A stretch of DNA of 64,000 nucleotides, taken from NCBI GenBank assembly GCA_026120035.1, contig JALRME010000004.1, positions 682,001 to 746,000 on the forward strand. Reading direction: 5' to 3'. The notes beneath the pieces are model-generated. The model was not told where the DNA came from. It was given only the letters and a program-made list of their open reading frames with translations, and searched no databases. Shown one piece after another: positions 33,448 to 43,717 of the stretch. A program made the position numbers and the translations under genes. The stretch comes from Coleophoma eucalyptorum (Eukaryota > Ascomycota > Leotiomycetes > Helotiales > Dermateaceae). Every line of letters starts with the position of its first letter. The stretch's first letter is position 1.

Positions 33448-35331
33448 CTATAGAACCTTGACCTTTGTCCACTCACTAACCTCCACACCAAGATTCAACC
33501 CATTTTTTGCCCACCACCTCCTAACCCTATCTTCATCAACCTGGCTACCAACACTATCCTCGAGTGCTTCCTCGATATCACAAGTTTTGTACTCAACCCT
33601 TCCACCCGCATCACTGAAATTCTTCCACCATTCTAAAACATCCACATGTCCGTGCTTGGTCGGACCTACAAGAACCTGGCTATCGAAGGCAAGTTTCTCG
33701 CCTTTGAGTTCTCGCCATGCTTCCAGAACCGCTACACAACCGTGGCCGGACGCAATCCTTGCCACTGACTCAGAGTGAGAGATGGGAATTCCTGAATTAT
33801 CCCACCACCGCATGACAAGAGCCTGATTATGCTGTGCTGCAGCCAAAAGCGACTTTCCAGGAAGGACTCGCAATGCAGGTTGAACATCTGACGTTCCTGT
33901 GGAAGGTGCTGCTGCGTCTGGCGGTGCAGGCGATCCCTGTCGACTCCGAGATTCATGGTCGACATGGAAGCCTCCTTGATGGAGACTTGCGTGTTTCCAC
34001 CATTCAAGAACAAGTATATGTCCTTTTGAAGAAGCCTGTTCAAGTGCTGCTTCTGTATACTTCAGAGGGAGACCAGACTTTCGCCACCAATCCAAGACAT
34101 GAACGAATCCAGACTTCGATGCGCCATCAATAGCTTCAGCCGTATAATCCTTGGAAAGAAAAGAGGGTGATGTTCGCCACCATTCCAAAATATCGGTGCG
34201 TCCATATACTGCAGATGCCTTTGTGGGGAGCAGCTTTTGTCCGAACGAAGCCCAGAAGACGTCCTTGAGTTGTGTTTCAAGATGTGAAAGAACATCCGTG
34301 AGACTGAATTTGATTATCAATTTGACACAAAGACTCGAAAGATATCTCATATTTTCAGGCGCCATCTTCAACTTCTCGAGTATTTTGGGAACTGGCAGAG
34401 TGAGGATTGTCCATTCGAGAGATCGCATAAACAAATGTAACTCATCCTGCGGTTCCTTCTCTCGTCTTTGCCATTCTGTAGGCACCGGTAAATTGGCATG
34501 AATGTCAAGTGCTTTTGAAACTTCCCAATCACCAACGTACTCCATGATTAGAGTCCAGATCTCTGGTGGTAACATAGTATCTGTCTTTATCTGCACTCTT
34601 GTCAAACTCGTCGATCCAGAAGCGTCAATATCGACATCATGCCCGATCGTCATGAGCTCGGCTTGGTTCTTTATGACGTCTACCAACTCATTGAAGCCGT
34701 CCCATCCAACAAAGCACTTCTCTGGCCCCTTTCCGTCATAATGCCACAAAATAGGTTGCATGACTCTAACCCACTTCCATTTCCTACGGACTTTATTCAG
34801 TTGTTTCTTGGTCATCGGGTTTTCCCACATCAAAGTCGTCATGCCAGGTACTAATAAGATTTTTTTCGTGACGTCCCAGCCCCGAAGGACCTCCAGCAGA
34901 AGATTATCTGTCATCCCATGGAGCATTTTTGCAAAAGTGTCTGCCCCAATGGGAGCCAGGACCAGAATATCCGCCCAGTTGCATAGTTCGAAGGCCTGTT
35001 GTCGAAAGAACTCAATCTGCTGCCGTTCAATTTCTCTTTCTGCGTCTCCTATCTCTTTTGCCACAAAACTTTTGTTCTTGATTGTAAGTGTCTCATGGCT
35101 CAGACGACTGCTCCCTTCGCTCACTATAGCCCTCGTCTCAATCTTTGGGTTTTTCGAAAGTCGTACGACTAAGGAGAGCGCTTGAGCTACATCCTTGGGC
35201 CCATCGGCAGCAATCAGGACTCGCAATTTCTGTGGCTCGCTGGCTTTCATGTCGGAGATGGAGGAGGATGAGAGGGCTTTGGGGATCGTCGGGAAGAATC
35301 GTGAGGTCGTAAGAGGTGATGGCTCTGCCAT
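33448..35331 (-). CDS. Flavoprotein (PPC decarboxylase/Hal3-like) domain fused to WW-type ankyrin-like repeats
   Basis: Single exon, 627 aa from the ATG at 35331 (MAEPSPLTTSRFFPT); an upstream in-frame ATG at 35418 seems too far and poorly placed. Residues about 35–240 form an HFCD flavoprotein fold: KLRVLIAADGPKDVAQALSL, NWADILVLAPIGADTFAKML, DNLLLEVLRGWD, KKILLVPGMTTLMWENPMT. A linker with LPPEIWTLIMEYVGDW recalls an F-box-like start. The C-terminal half holds ankyrin-like units of about 33 residues with a Trp pair (DILEWWRTS, HVLDWWRKSGLPL, LVLEWWKHAS, LVMRWWDNSGIPI, DVLEWWKNFS, RVRRWWAKNG). The flavoprotein part probably binds FMN; repeats suggest protein binding. No pathway is indicated. 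Confidence 0.8.
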   Translation of the reverse strand: MAEPSPLTTSRFFPTIPKALSSSSISDMKASEPQKLRVLIAADGPKDVAQALSLVVRLSKNPKIETRAIVSEGSSRLSHETLTIKNKSFVAKEIGDAEREIERQQIEFFRQQAFELCNWADILVLAPIGADTFAKMLHGMTDNLLLEVLRGWDVTKKILLVPGMTTLMWENPMTKKQLNKVRRKWKWVRVMQPILWHYDGKGPEKCFVGWDGFNELVDVIKNQAELMTIGHDVDIDASGSTSLTRVQIKTDTMLPPEIWTLIMEYVGDWEVSKALDIHANLPVPTEWQRREKEPQDELHLFMRSLEWTILTLPVPKILEKLKMAPENMRYLSSLCVKLIIKFSLTDVLSHLETQLKDVFWASFGQKLLPTKASAVYGRTDILEWWRTSPSFLSKDYTAEAIDGASKSGFVHVLDWWRKSGLPLKYTEAALEQASSKGHILVLEWWKHASLHQGGFHVDHESRSRQGSPAPPDAAAPSTGTSDVQPALRVLPGKSLLAAAQHNQALVMRWWDNSGIPISHSESVARIASGHGCVAVLEAWRELKGEKLAFDSQVLVGPTKHGHVDVLEWWKNFSDAGGRVEYKTCDIEEALEDSVGSQVDEDRVRRWWAKNGLNLGVEVSEWTKVKVL

Positions 35332-36391
35332 TGTGTGATGGTGATAGCGGTGTGCTCTCGAGATACTGTGCTCGTGTCCGTTGCAGGGTGCATATAGGGA
35401 GCGGTGGGACTGCCGCAAACGTCACAGCTGTAGGTTGCGCTGGAGGCGTATTACTGGGCCATGCTGTCAATGATCTACGGTGTAGCGATCTTAACGTGCT
35501 GGGTCTGGGTGGTTCGGTGGAAATGTTTGAGTTCCTGGAGTCGAGATGAACTGCAGTCTTAGAAAATAACGGCGGGTTAGGAGTGGTATGACCGCATGGA
35601 GATGGGCAACAGAGTCTCGCATGGTCAGCGATGCGCCACCAACGGGTTGACCCTGGCAGCCACGCTAATTTAAACCCAGTCGCAGGGTCCCTTTATCCCT
35701 TACCCTTCCCCTACTTCGTCGCCCTTGCTCTTACGAATGAACGACACCGAATACTTAAGCAGATATACTCACGCAAGAGCAGATAAGTGCTTATTCGGAA
35801 GACAGTGCGAGGTGAATCAAGGTAAGGAAGCCACCGTTCCACGTTCCACTACAGTTCTAGACTAAGGCGCGTTGCAATTATTGAGCTCATCCCTTTCCAT
35901 ATGCAAAGTTCCAAGAAAATCCCCTTGCTTTCCCGTCTTGTACGCAGAAATTTGCCTCGGTTCCAACGTCGTTTGTCTCATCGCGCTCTCACAGGGCTAG
36001 ATACTCGACCAGCACGTCACGCCTCTGATCTCCGCACTGCAACCTCATGACATCCTAAAAATGACCTCGAGAATTCTGGTCCTCACTTTGTTGCATATCG
36101 CATCCTATGAACGCCACCTTCTCCCACGAATCAGCCATTTTTGTTACCGGATTTTCCTCTGAATGATTTCACCGCCCGAGGCTCTTGGGGCGGTGAACTG
36201 GAACTTGTTCGTAATATCAACACGTGAAGGTCCCGTTTGCATACGAACTCCCAAGACTCTCTAGACCGCCAAGCCGTTAACTTCGACGGACTTTCTGATA
36301 AGGTAAGTTAGAAGTACGCGGCGCTCCTGATGCCCGCGCTATCTAAGTTTGAATAATCGCGTGAGCCGCTTATCATATCAAGTCGCTAAAT
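35332..36391. other. Intergenic region (flavoprotein-gene promoter and Rap1 3' flank)
   Basis: About 1.06 kb between two minus-strand genes. It has no credible ORF. The pyrimidine-rich stretch near 35690–35735 may belong to the flavoprotein-gene promoter. Confidence 0.4.
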
Positions 36392-38830
36392 TCATTCTTC
36401 CCATTCAGCCAAGAACTTTCTCCTCGTTGCCAACCTCTTTGATCCATGCTTGCTTACCAACCTTCGATAATCTGCTGCACTGCCGTGAAGCAATGCTTCA
36501 TCGTCCGCTTTTGTCCAGACGCCTTCCATATCTTCAGGTATTCCCAAGCCATCTGTAAGCGGCTCCAATAATAAGGGAACACTACCAGGTTCCATCGAGG
36601 TCGCAACGAGGGCTTGGATGACAACATCTTCGGCATAACCAAGGGCCATCCATTTTTCAATGAAGTTTTGTGTCTCAACAGCTTTCTGGGACTCTGTTTG
36701 TGACTGTGTGGATGAGTCTTCTGCTAGGTCTTCTATTGCATGGTCTCTACGAGAGGGTGTTTCTGGATCCTCTTCAACATTGGTGAAACGAAAGTCCTGA
36801 GTCTCAGGCTCTCCTATATGTAAGGTAGTATTTGATTTTCGATTCGAGCTTGGTGACCGTGGAAGGACCTGCTCATGTTCATCTTCTGATTCAGACGAGC
36901 TAGAGCTCACAGATGAGGAGATGGTAATAACCTCATTATTGAGGGGTTTTGATCTGTCTGTCGCCGAGAACTTCTGTCCAGATCCGATATCTTGAAATGA
37001 GTAGTTCTCTTCTGGCGTAGACGGTATTTCCAAATCCCTTCCTTTACCCTTATCAATACGCTGACGTTTGTTGTGCAACCGCGACGAGGAAATTGGAGAC
37101 TCTTGACTGGCGCTTCTTTTCTTAGAACTTGATTGTAGTACTTGCACGCTCGGCGGGTTATCAAGATCGTCGTCGTTATCCTCCTGATCATCTTCTTCTT
37201 CCTCAATACCATGCTCTCTCTCTTTGACGCCAGTCCCTTGATTAGCTGTCTGCATTAGTTGGGTCTGTATCAAGCTATGCTCTTGAGACGAAGTGAGACT
37301 AGGTTCCTTGTACCAGCTGAACATAGATTTGTACTTTTCTCGGAACTCCTCAAAGTCGACAAGCATTGTCTCGTAACAATCCCTTAGCTCATGCGCAGCG
37401 TTTGAATGTCGAAAGTTATTAAAATTCAATTTGATGGCCACTTTTGGCCATTGCCCCAGAGATTCAACTTGATCAAAGCCATTAAATTCTTCTGAGGCGA
37501 CGATTTGCCACAGTCTGAAAAGGGGTATTCTTCTGCCTGAAATCAACGGGGTAAAATCTACCTCTGCTTCAAACTTTTGTGCAAAGGAAGATAATTCCAC
37601 CTGAAACACATTTTCGTCACTCAAGGCAGGATCTTTATTCTCTTCCTTAGTCGTGTGTGCAATCTCGCTGTCGGCAATTTTGGTAGAGTGAAGTGGCTCT
37701 GGTGCTTCACTTTCCTGGATTTTGCCAAGTTGGGATGGCTGCTCTGAATCAACTGTAACTCTGGAAATCTGCTCTTCTGTTGCCAGCAGAACATTTTCTT
37801 CATGACGAGGCTTCACATACTCAAAAAAGTAGTTGCGCCACTGTTGAGCTGTATGATTAGGATACTACAGACTGTATTAGTATCTTCCCTTAGAAAGCCC
37901 CCGAAAATCAGCTAGAAATAATCATACATTATCAGCCCAAGTCTGCCAGGCATTGAGCTCCTCTGATTCGTCGATATCGATAATAGCGTCGTATTCACCC
38001 TCAAGTAGTGCTGTATCTTCATCTGTAAAGATCACACCAATAGAAGATTCCTTGGTCTCTGGTATTGAAATTGGCTTCGTGGATACTATTGGAGTAGCAC
38101 TGGAACTTGGACGATGTCGGGATTTAGAAGACGATTGTCGATGGACTTTGGGGGATGGTTCGTTTTTGTCTTGTTCTTCCTCATCTTCATCAGATACTTC
38201 TGGGTGGGGACGACGTTCCAAGATTTTAATCCACCGATCGCGCCAGGATTGGAAAGTATGCCGCGGGTTCTGAAATCGCATTCAGGTTAGCATCACTACT
38301 TCAAGCATTACCAGAACCACTCACCTTGGCGGCTAGATCTTGATAAAGTTCATTGCCTCTAGTTGGAATTCCTTTACGCTCTGCTTTAATAACCCACTTC
38401 GTCAGAATCTCATCATCTTCCGTTGTGAACTTCGTGCGGGTGTTCTTTTTCGGAACAGAGTTCCCAGCACCAACTGGTCGCTTGCTTTCCTCAATGACAT
38501 GTATAACATGTTGATCTGGATCTGCAAGCTCCCCAGATTTCAGAGATTCCTCCAGAAAGGTATATGATAGTGAGCCTGCTATCGCTTGTTTCGGTCGCAA
38601 AGGGTCGGCTATGAGGTGATCGGATTGTTTTTCCAGCTTCACCACCTCTCCGCCGTTTGCCTAGGTCGAGTAAGGTAATCAAAAGCTTGTAAGAGGTGCG
38701 CAACGATTCTCACCTTCACACTAGTGACCCAGTGTTCTCTAAGAGGTACACGCTGGCCAATAAAGAACTTGAGGCCTTCGAACAAGCTGCCACCTTCCAA
38801 GCTACTACCCTCATATACGACTGCTGCCAT
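36392..38830 (-). CDS. rap1: Telomere-binding protein Rap1 (BRCT, two Myb-type, ARID-like and RCT domains)
   Basis: Four exons, all phase 0: 38830–38714, 38660–38325, 38269–37928 and 37864–36392 (about 755 aa). Start MAAVVYEGSSLEGGSLFEGL; an ATG at 38863 is also in frame. Residues 1–85 form a BRCT domain (LFEGLKFFIGQRVPLREHWV, ANGGEVVKLEKQSDHLIAD). The Myb-type repeats are at about 118–175 (FTTEDDEILTKWVIKAERKG … TFQSWRDRWIKIL) and 223–285 (FTDEDTALLEGEYDAI … NHTAQQWRNYFFEYVKP). An ARID-like domain is at about 365–445 (RRIPLFRLWQIVASEEFNGF, SLGQWPKVAIKLNF). A C-terminal RCT module is at about 670–755 (WMALGYAEDVVIQALVATS, GVWTKADDEALL). Domain order fits filamentous-ascomycete Rap1, a shelterin component acting at telomeres. 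Confidence 0.9.
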
Positions 38831-39273
38831 GCCGCTGGCTGTGTGGAGTATCGCGCAGGACAAAGGCGTATTGGCGATCTTGCCGCAAAGGCTGTTCGAG
38901 CGGAGTCTTAATGATGAAGCATTGTTGCAAATCTTCGAGAAAAGCTACCGATGCGATCTCGCTGCTTTGCATCAAAGTGTTGTCGGAAGAGAAATGCGAT
39001 GTAGTAGATCTCAAGGCAGACGACGCGTAGAAGTCTCGCGACGAAAGTCGGGTAGTCGCGTGACAAGAACCTACGTAAGGTAAGGTAACACCGATTGTGT
39101 CTTACATAAGCGTGGGCTTTTCTTAGTTTCGCTCCGTAGTCCGAGCAGCAGGCAGTCTTGTGTCGTGGTCACCAGTTTCCAAAATTGCTTTCAATAGACT
39201 AGCACTGTTCATGGATATATGTCTTTCTATTTAGACCGTGTTATATCTCTTTCATTAACATCCTGATACCATC
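38831..39273. other. Divergent promoter region between rap1 and swf1
   Basis: About 440 bases shared by two divergently transcribed conserved genes. It includes a CTACGTAAGGTAAGG segment near 39070. No additional gene. Confidence 0.45.
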
Positions 39274-40641
39274 ATGGGCTTGGTACGAAATGTGGCCATT
39301 GTTGTTGTCTTGATATCGTTTTTCACGTTTGTTGCCTTCTTTGGAAGACTGCCGGCACTGAGGTACTTACATGCTCAAGGAGTTGAAACCGTGAAAGCTA
39401 AAGGTCATACATAGAAATACACCCATCGGCGCTCTTCATCGTGTGATCTGGATTCATATTCCACGCACATTACGAGGAATCGATCAGAGACTCACAAATG
39501 GCCGCTTAAGCTCCTCGGTGAGCAGATTGGCTCATGTGCTCTGGAATGATCGTCATCCTGTGGTCTTGGTATGGGTTTCACTTCTTATTTGTGTACACTT
39601 TTCTCAGCTTCTCGTCATGGCTTTTTGTGCGAGGAGTACTCGACTCGCCAAACACATATTGCACGGTGCGCAGCTGACGAAGAACAGATCTTCTTTCTAC
39701 TCCTGCTCTTTGTTTCAGAGGTTCTCTTTCTGCCTCCAGCATGGCCCCTCATGGCAAATTCAACACGGGTCGCAGCCGTCATCTTGGTTGCCCTTCCGTA
39801 TATCTTCTGCTACTTGGCTGCCGCTAGTGACCCAGGTCACATCACTCCCAGCAACCATCCTCGTGAGATGGCTCTTTATCCTTACGACTTCACCATTTTT
39901 TATCCGGGGCATCACTGTCGAACTTGCCATCTTCTCAAACCCGCCCGTTCAAAGCATTGTAGCGTTTGCAAGTGTTGCGTAGCTAAGCAAGACCATCATT
40001 GCATTTTTATCAATAATTGTGTCGGCTATGGGAACATCCACTGGTTCCTGCTATTACTATTCACCACGGGGCTTTTGGTAGCTTACGCTACTTATACCGG
40101 ATTCAATCTTTTATGGAGAGAAATTATGCAAGCTTTTCCGGATAGGGGTTCTTCGTGGCTCGACGTCTTCCACAAATCACCGACTTGGTCGTCGTACTTT
40201 GGCCTTTGGGGGTGGGCCATGCAAGAGAAGACTCGCATGTCTGCTGTAACACTTCTATGCTTACTAACTGCTCCGCTGGTATGGGGCCTTCTTGGCTACC
40301 ATGTCTATCTTATATGGGCAGGTACAACGACAAATGAATCATTGAAATGGTCAGACTGGCAAGCTGAGATGAAAGACGGGTTTGTGTTCAAAAGAATGTT
40401 GGCCGAAGATCGTCAAAAGGATCTATCGGTGGAACCAGCATGGACAAGATGGCCAGCCGAAAGTCAGCAGACGGTTGTACGAACTGAAGATGGCCGGTCA
40501 CCTCAGGATCCTCGAGCTATGGGAGTTGGTGAATGGCAAAGAGTCTGGAATCTTGCAGAAGTCGAGAATCTCTACGATCTAGGATTCTGGGATAACCTAG
40601 TGGATGTGTTCTGTGGCCCGAGGCGGTCGGCCCGTATATAG
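39274..40641 (+). CDS. swf1: DHHC palmitoyltransferase Swf1
   Basis: Three exons: 39274–39362, 39415–39568 and 39688–40641 (about 398 aa). The N-terminus MGLVRNVAIVVVLISFFTFV and the segments NTPIGALHRVIWIHIP, FFLLLLFVSEVLFLPPAWP match Swf1 proteins. The catalytic DHHC-CRD reads FYPGHHCRTCHLLKPARSKH, CSVCKCCVAKQDHHCIFINN, followed by CVGYGN; the DHHC cysteine is the acyl-accepting residue. Four hydrophobic segments fit an ER membrane enzyme that palmitoylates transmembrane SNAREs and similar proteins. The third exon starts after a 119-nt intron with an ATG-containing interior that can mislead simple ORF calling. Shares its promoter with rap1. Confidence 0.93.
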
Positions 40642-40843
40642 CGATCACAAGACCATATTAGCCTATCATCTGTCAATAAATCAGGAATGTGACTGTTTTC
40701 TGCCGCTTCATCCCCTGAGCTGGAATCCATGCCATTTCCATATTTGGGTTCGAGAGCCTCATTGATTATTCCCTCAGCCGCCTCCTGAGTTTTGCTTTTA
40801 AGTCACTTTGTTCACGCAGTCATGATGCAAAGTCGAGCCAAGC

Positions 40844-41566
40844 ATGGAGTTCCGGACTGGTTCTGACCAGTTCATGGATTTACCCAAGGAAATACGAACG
40901 AGGATTTGGCGGTTTACCTTTACTCCTCGATTGATGGTTTTCCGGGCTGTCGACTGTCCATCATTCGAAGCCGATCGTGAAGACCAGATCGCGCCTTGTT
41001 TCGTGATCAAAACCTTTCACCCTCCTCCATCTGCTCTTACTGTAAGCTCGGAGTCTCGCATTGCTGCCATCGAAGCAGGATATCGACCTTTTATCTATGC
41101 AGATGATAAAAATGAGCTGCGGCAAGCAGTTTGGAATCCTGAGATTGACCTAATCTTTCTTCCATCCGGAACGTCATTCAATTGCTTCTACTGGTTCGCG
41201 ACTATCTTTCCCGAGGAAGTCAAGCAGATTCGAAGACTTCACACCAAGTCCTTTTTGGAATGGCGGTTGAGGCTCCCCGGAGGGGATGAGGAATACATCA
41301 CCTACTTTGAAAACTTGGAGGAGCTAGTGGTTGTTCACGACGATTTCCTGCGACATTGTTGTCCCTATGCGAGAGATGCGCCCAGCTGGTCTCCCACCAG
41401 TCGGTTTCTACTCTGGCTACCGGGCGATTATGGCAAGATCACGACAAGAATGCGCGCAAGATGGCCGCATTGGAAATTCCCAGCGGTCACTGTATTCGAT
41501 AACCATGAGAAAATGCTGGACTGTGTTTTGAGGCGTACTCTGGACTGGCAGGTGACAGGCTCTTGA
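40844..41566 (+). CDS. 2EXR-domain protein, copy 1
   Basis: Single exon, 240 aa. The N-terminal motif FMDLPKEIRTRIWRFTFTPR is the signature of the fungal 2EXR family, followed by SSESRIAAIEAGYRPF and a WNPEIDLIFLPSG segment, then FENLEELVVVHDD in the second half. These are F-box-like, leucine-rich proteins of unknown role, greatly expanded in Leotiomycetes and Sordariomycetes. It lies 200 bases after swf1 and about 230 bases before a second copy in the same orientation. Confidence 0.82.
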   Translation: MEFRTGSDQFMDLPKEIRTRIWRFTFTPRLMVFRAVDCPSFEADREDQIAPCFVIKTFHPPPSALTVSSESRIAAIEAGYRPFIYADDKNELRQAVWNPEIDLIFLPSGTSFNCFYWFATIFPEEVKQIRRLHTKSFLEWRLRLPGGDEEYITYFENLEELVVVHDDFLRHCCPYARDAPSWSPTSRFLLWLPGDYGKITTRMRARWPHWKFPAVTVFDNHEKMLDCVLRRTLDWQVTGS

Positions 41567-41794
41567 CACGAACCTATAGCCGAGAGAAGGCTGAGGGCGA
41601 ATTCTTGTAACAGAAGTTTCGATGCAATAGTGACGTAGTGAATTGCATCGAACTCAAATCCTTCTAGTTGCAGAGGGATAACGACGGGTATGTACCCAAG
41701 CTTCATATAGCTAAGTCCGGACTTCCGGTCACACCGACTGGTGGAATGTGTGATATGCTGACTAAGGCTGCATCAGCCGCCTCACATTATAGCC

Positions 41795-42691
41795 ATGTTC
41801 ATCAACAACCCCATAACTCATAGCCCGTTCACAATTGAACAACTTTGTCAATCACTAGAGGGCTACATGTTAAAAATGGAGGTCTGCACCCCACAATTAG
41901 CATTAGTAGTACAAAGCAAGGCACCAATCACGTTCTCTGATCTGCCCAAGGAGCTTCGAGAGCGAATATGGCAATTCATGCTCCCACCCCGTGTCATGAA
42001 ATTCCAACATCATGAGTCTCGTGCCAAGGGAGATGGATACATTACACATTCAGGAAATCCGACACTGATGCGTATTTGTCACGAAGCATACATCACGGCA
42101 CTACGCTCCTACCGACCCCTGCAGGACAAAACATCACAGGAACTTTCGAGATCTAGTATCTACTGGAATCCGGCAATCGATATCATCATGCTACCTCATA
42201 TTCCCTGGTTCGGTGGTATGCTCCGCGAAGAAAAGTCTGAGGCGAAGAATTTTCTTGAGGATGTAAAGATGGCGAGGAGGATTGCATTCTTTGATTCAGA
42301 GAACCTCATCGATTCTCTGTATCTTACGTTGTACGAGTCTCTAGAGGAACTCTTTATCATTGAGAACCTGGATAGAATCTGTAAAGAATGCTTCATCGAC
42401 TGTGGGTCCATCGGGAATAGAAACCAGCCGCGTCCAGGGTGTGTTGGCAACCCGATAACCGCAGAAGGCATATCTCGGGATCTCTGGAGTAGGTTGGGGG
42501 ATCTGGACGAAGTAATATCGAAGGCTGGATCCCAAAAGTCTATACATCATTTTACAAGACCACTGAAAGTCTTGGTTGCCGTGGACGAGAAGGGTATCTT
42601 GAACGGCAAGTTCACGACTGTTGACTATCATTTGCCATATGTATCTATATTAAAGTTTAGTTTATTTATCCAAGCAGACAAAGGGAATTGA
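41795..42691 (+). CDS. 2EXR-domain protein, copy 2
   Basis: Single exon, 298 aa. ITFSDLPKELRERIWQFMLP is the 2EXR motif; MRICHEAYITALRSYRPL, WNPAIDIIMLPHIPWFG and YESLEELFIIENLD align with copy 1 in the same order, so the two genes are a tandem duplication that has diverged strongly. The true start may be the internal ATG at 41868 (MLKMEVCTPQ) or 41877 (MEVCTPQ), because the first 25–28 residues are not shared with copy 1. Function unknown. Confidence 0.78.
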   Translation: MFINNPITHSPFTIEQLCQSLEGYMLKMEVCTPQLALVVQSKAPITFSDLPKELRERIWQFMLPPRVMKFQHHESRAKGDGYITHSGNPTLMRICHEAYITALRSYRPLQDKTSQELSRSSIYWNPAIDIIMLPHIPWFGGMLREEKSEAKNFLEDVKMARRIAFFDSENLIDSLYLTLYESLEELFIIENLDRICKECFIDCGSIGNRNQPRPGCVGNPITAEGISRDLWSRLGDLDEVISKAGSQKSIHHFTRPLKVLVAVDEKGILNGKFTTVDYHLPYVSILKFSLFIQADKGN

Positions 42692-43717
42692 TCATGCTTC
42701 TGGTTTCAAAGCCCATTGTGCTGTATATTAGCATCTTTGGGAGCACGTATAATTTCAAGTTCCCTTCGTTAATTCTTGGGAAGCTCGTGTCATTATGCAT
42801 GTATGTATACTTGATATTAGATATAATGGCATCCGACTGCATTAATCGTGCCAAAGTTCATATCAGGAGGCATTTACTCTAAACCGGTTCTGAAGATGCA
42901 TATTTCGAGATTAGAGCAGCTCGAGGAGATCTATTTTTGTGAAAGGGAGCGCGACATTTGTCACAATTGTGGCGAGGTGTGACAAGCCTCGAGGTTGCCA
43001 TCTGATCGTAGCTGAGGGTACGTCCCTCCGGGTTTGGGGTGTTATAAAACCCCTGGAGAAATATCTCGATGCATCATCTCTCCCCAACCGAAACAAAGCC
43101 CCTTCACGGTCATGGTTGCTCGTCACGAGACAGACATTCTGCAGGGAAGGTGCGCGAGGGATACCAAGACTTCTGTGTCAAGCGACCAACAATTTGGTCT
43201 TTATTCGGAGGTCCAACGAGCTGAGCTGAACGCCGTAGAACAGAGCTAGGGTATAATTAGGCATCTAGCACTTGTCCATCCATTTCACATGGCAAATTGG
43301 ACGACAGCGTGCATCCGACTTTCCTAACCAGTGGAGCGGCCAAGCGACAGGTCTGCAGGTGCCGAGGCCCATGCCGTTTTCTCGTAGCAGGTTCCAGTGT
43401 CCGCAGACCATCCGCCATCCCATCTGCGCAGGAGATCGGCATACGGCCGTGATGAAGGTTCGGGACATCTCTCTGGCCCTCCAATCGCTCACGATAACGG
43501 GCCTGTCAGATTTTAGTGCTGCCTTTAAGCGACCATGACGGGGATTGTGCCGCGCGAGACTCTACGTACGAGACACGAACCTCGGAGCTTTCAGCTCAGC
43601 TCACAACCTGGAGATAAGTTGGGGCAACAAGTACCGCTCCCTTCCACTTCCCCCTCGCCTTGTCCTCTCCAAGCTCCTCTCATCTCTCAAGGCTCTACAC
43701 AAAGAGCAACAATAAAA
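42692..43717. other. Intergenic region before the FAD monooxygenase
   Basis: About 1.03 kb. A TATAAAA motif at 43043–43049 sits inside a near-palindrome GGGGTGTTATAAAACCCC. Short ORFs on both strands (for example 43257–43492 on -) show no domain. The 100 bases before 43718 are a pyrimidine-rich leader. Confidence 0.4.
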
